6,089 bases of DNA from Caryophanales bacterium UBA7476 (GTDB taxonomy: Bacteria; Bacillota_I; Bacilli_A; RF39; UBA660): positions 1-6,089 of the forward strand of contig DLOU01000041.1 of assembly GCA_002477275.1 (NCBI GenBank), given 5' to 3'. Below the pieces are notes generated by a model, which was given only the letters and a program-made list of their open reading frames with translations, made no database searches and was not told the DNA's origin. Position numbers and translations under genes: made by a program. Positions 6,061 to 6,089 of the stretch are shown here, piece by piece; position 1 is the stretch's first letter, and every line of letters starts with the position of its first letter.

Positions 6061-6089
6061 GCGCAAAGGATAGTGTTTCCAAAGTGGGG
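6061..6089 (-). terminator. Possible terminator arm truncated by the window edge
   Basis: This end is clearly richer in G and C than its surroundings. On the minus strand GGAAACACTATCC is followed by TTTGCGC and then six T (6060 to 6055), which looks like the 3' arm and T-tract of an intrinsic terminator. Its 5' arm would lie beyond position 6089, serving a leftward gene outside the window. The pairing partner cannot be seen, so this is tentative. Confidence 0.3.

Noticed and set aside
1..6089. CRISPR array, tRNA/rRNA, insertion sequence or phage attachment site
   Set aside because: I found no spaced direct repeats of CRISPR size, no cloverleaf or rRNA-like sequence, and no transposase or integrase coding sequence.

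Overview
This window is part of a Firmicutes-type type VII secretion (T7SSb/Ess/Yuk) locus. The host looks like a very AT-rich Gram-positive-lineage bacterium. Non-coding DNA is nearly all A/T, codons are strongly A/T-ending (AGA for Arg, ATA for Ile), and Shine-Dalgarno sites are clear. EssC reads through more than 1,500 codons with TGG for Trp and no internal TGA, so the standard code applies and the Mycoplasma UGA=Trp code does not. A low-GC Bacillota or RF39-like gut Bacilli lineage fits; the exact taxon cannot be read from this sequence.

Layout: positions 1-347 are AT-rich, with no gene I can support. This stretch holds small inverted repeats, a possible leftward promoter and, near its right end, the likely essC promoter and ribosome binding site. 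A rightward unit follows: essC (348-4949), the membrane-anchored FHA/FtsK-SpoIIIE-type ATPase of the secretion machine, and three bases later esaB/yukD (4953-5210), a small ubiquitin-like accessory protein. A strong intrinsic terminator closes this unit. A second, separate terminator facing the other way closes a leftward unit of two small genes. Those genes encode a 111-aa protein with an exact W-x-G motif (5625-5960) and a 103-aa protein with a W-x-S variant (5284-5595). Both are probable ESAT-6/WXG100-like secreted proteins or effector partners, and both carry a Y-x-x-x-D motif toward the C-terminus. Their promoter lies at about 6023-6052. The right edge (6061-6089) is a locally GC-richer stretch ending in a T-tract on the minus strand, possibly one arm of a terminator cut by the window end.

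How it could work together (inference): EssC drives export, EsaB modulates the machine, and the two small helical proteins are substrates or a heterodimeric substrate/chaperone pair. Both units appear to use the same extended -10 core (GTGTTATAAT), which suggests similar housekeeping-type expression. The other T7SSb core parts (EsaA/YueB, EssA, EssB/YukC) are not in this window. The gene order (essC first, esaB last, substrates convergent) is unlike the familiar Staphylococcus and Bacillus operons.
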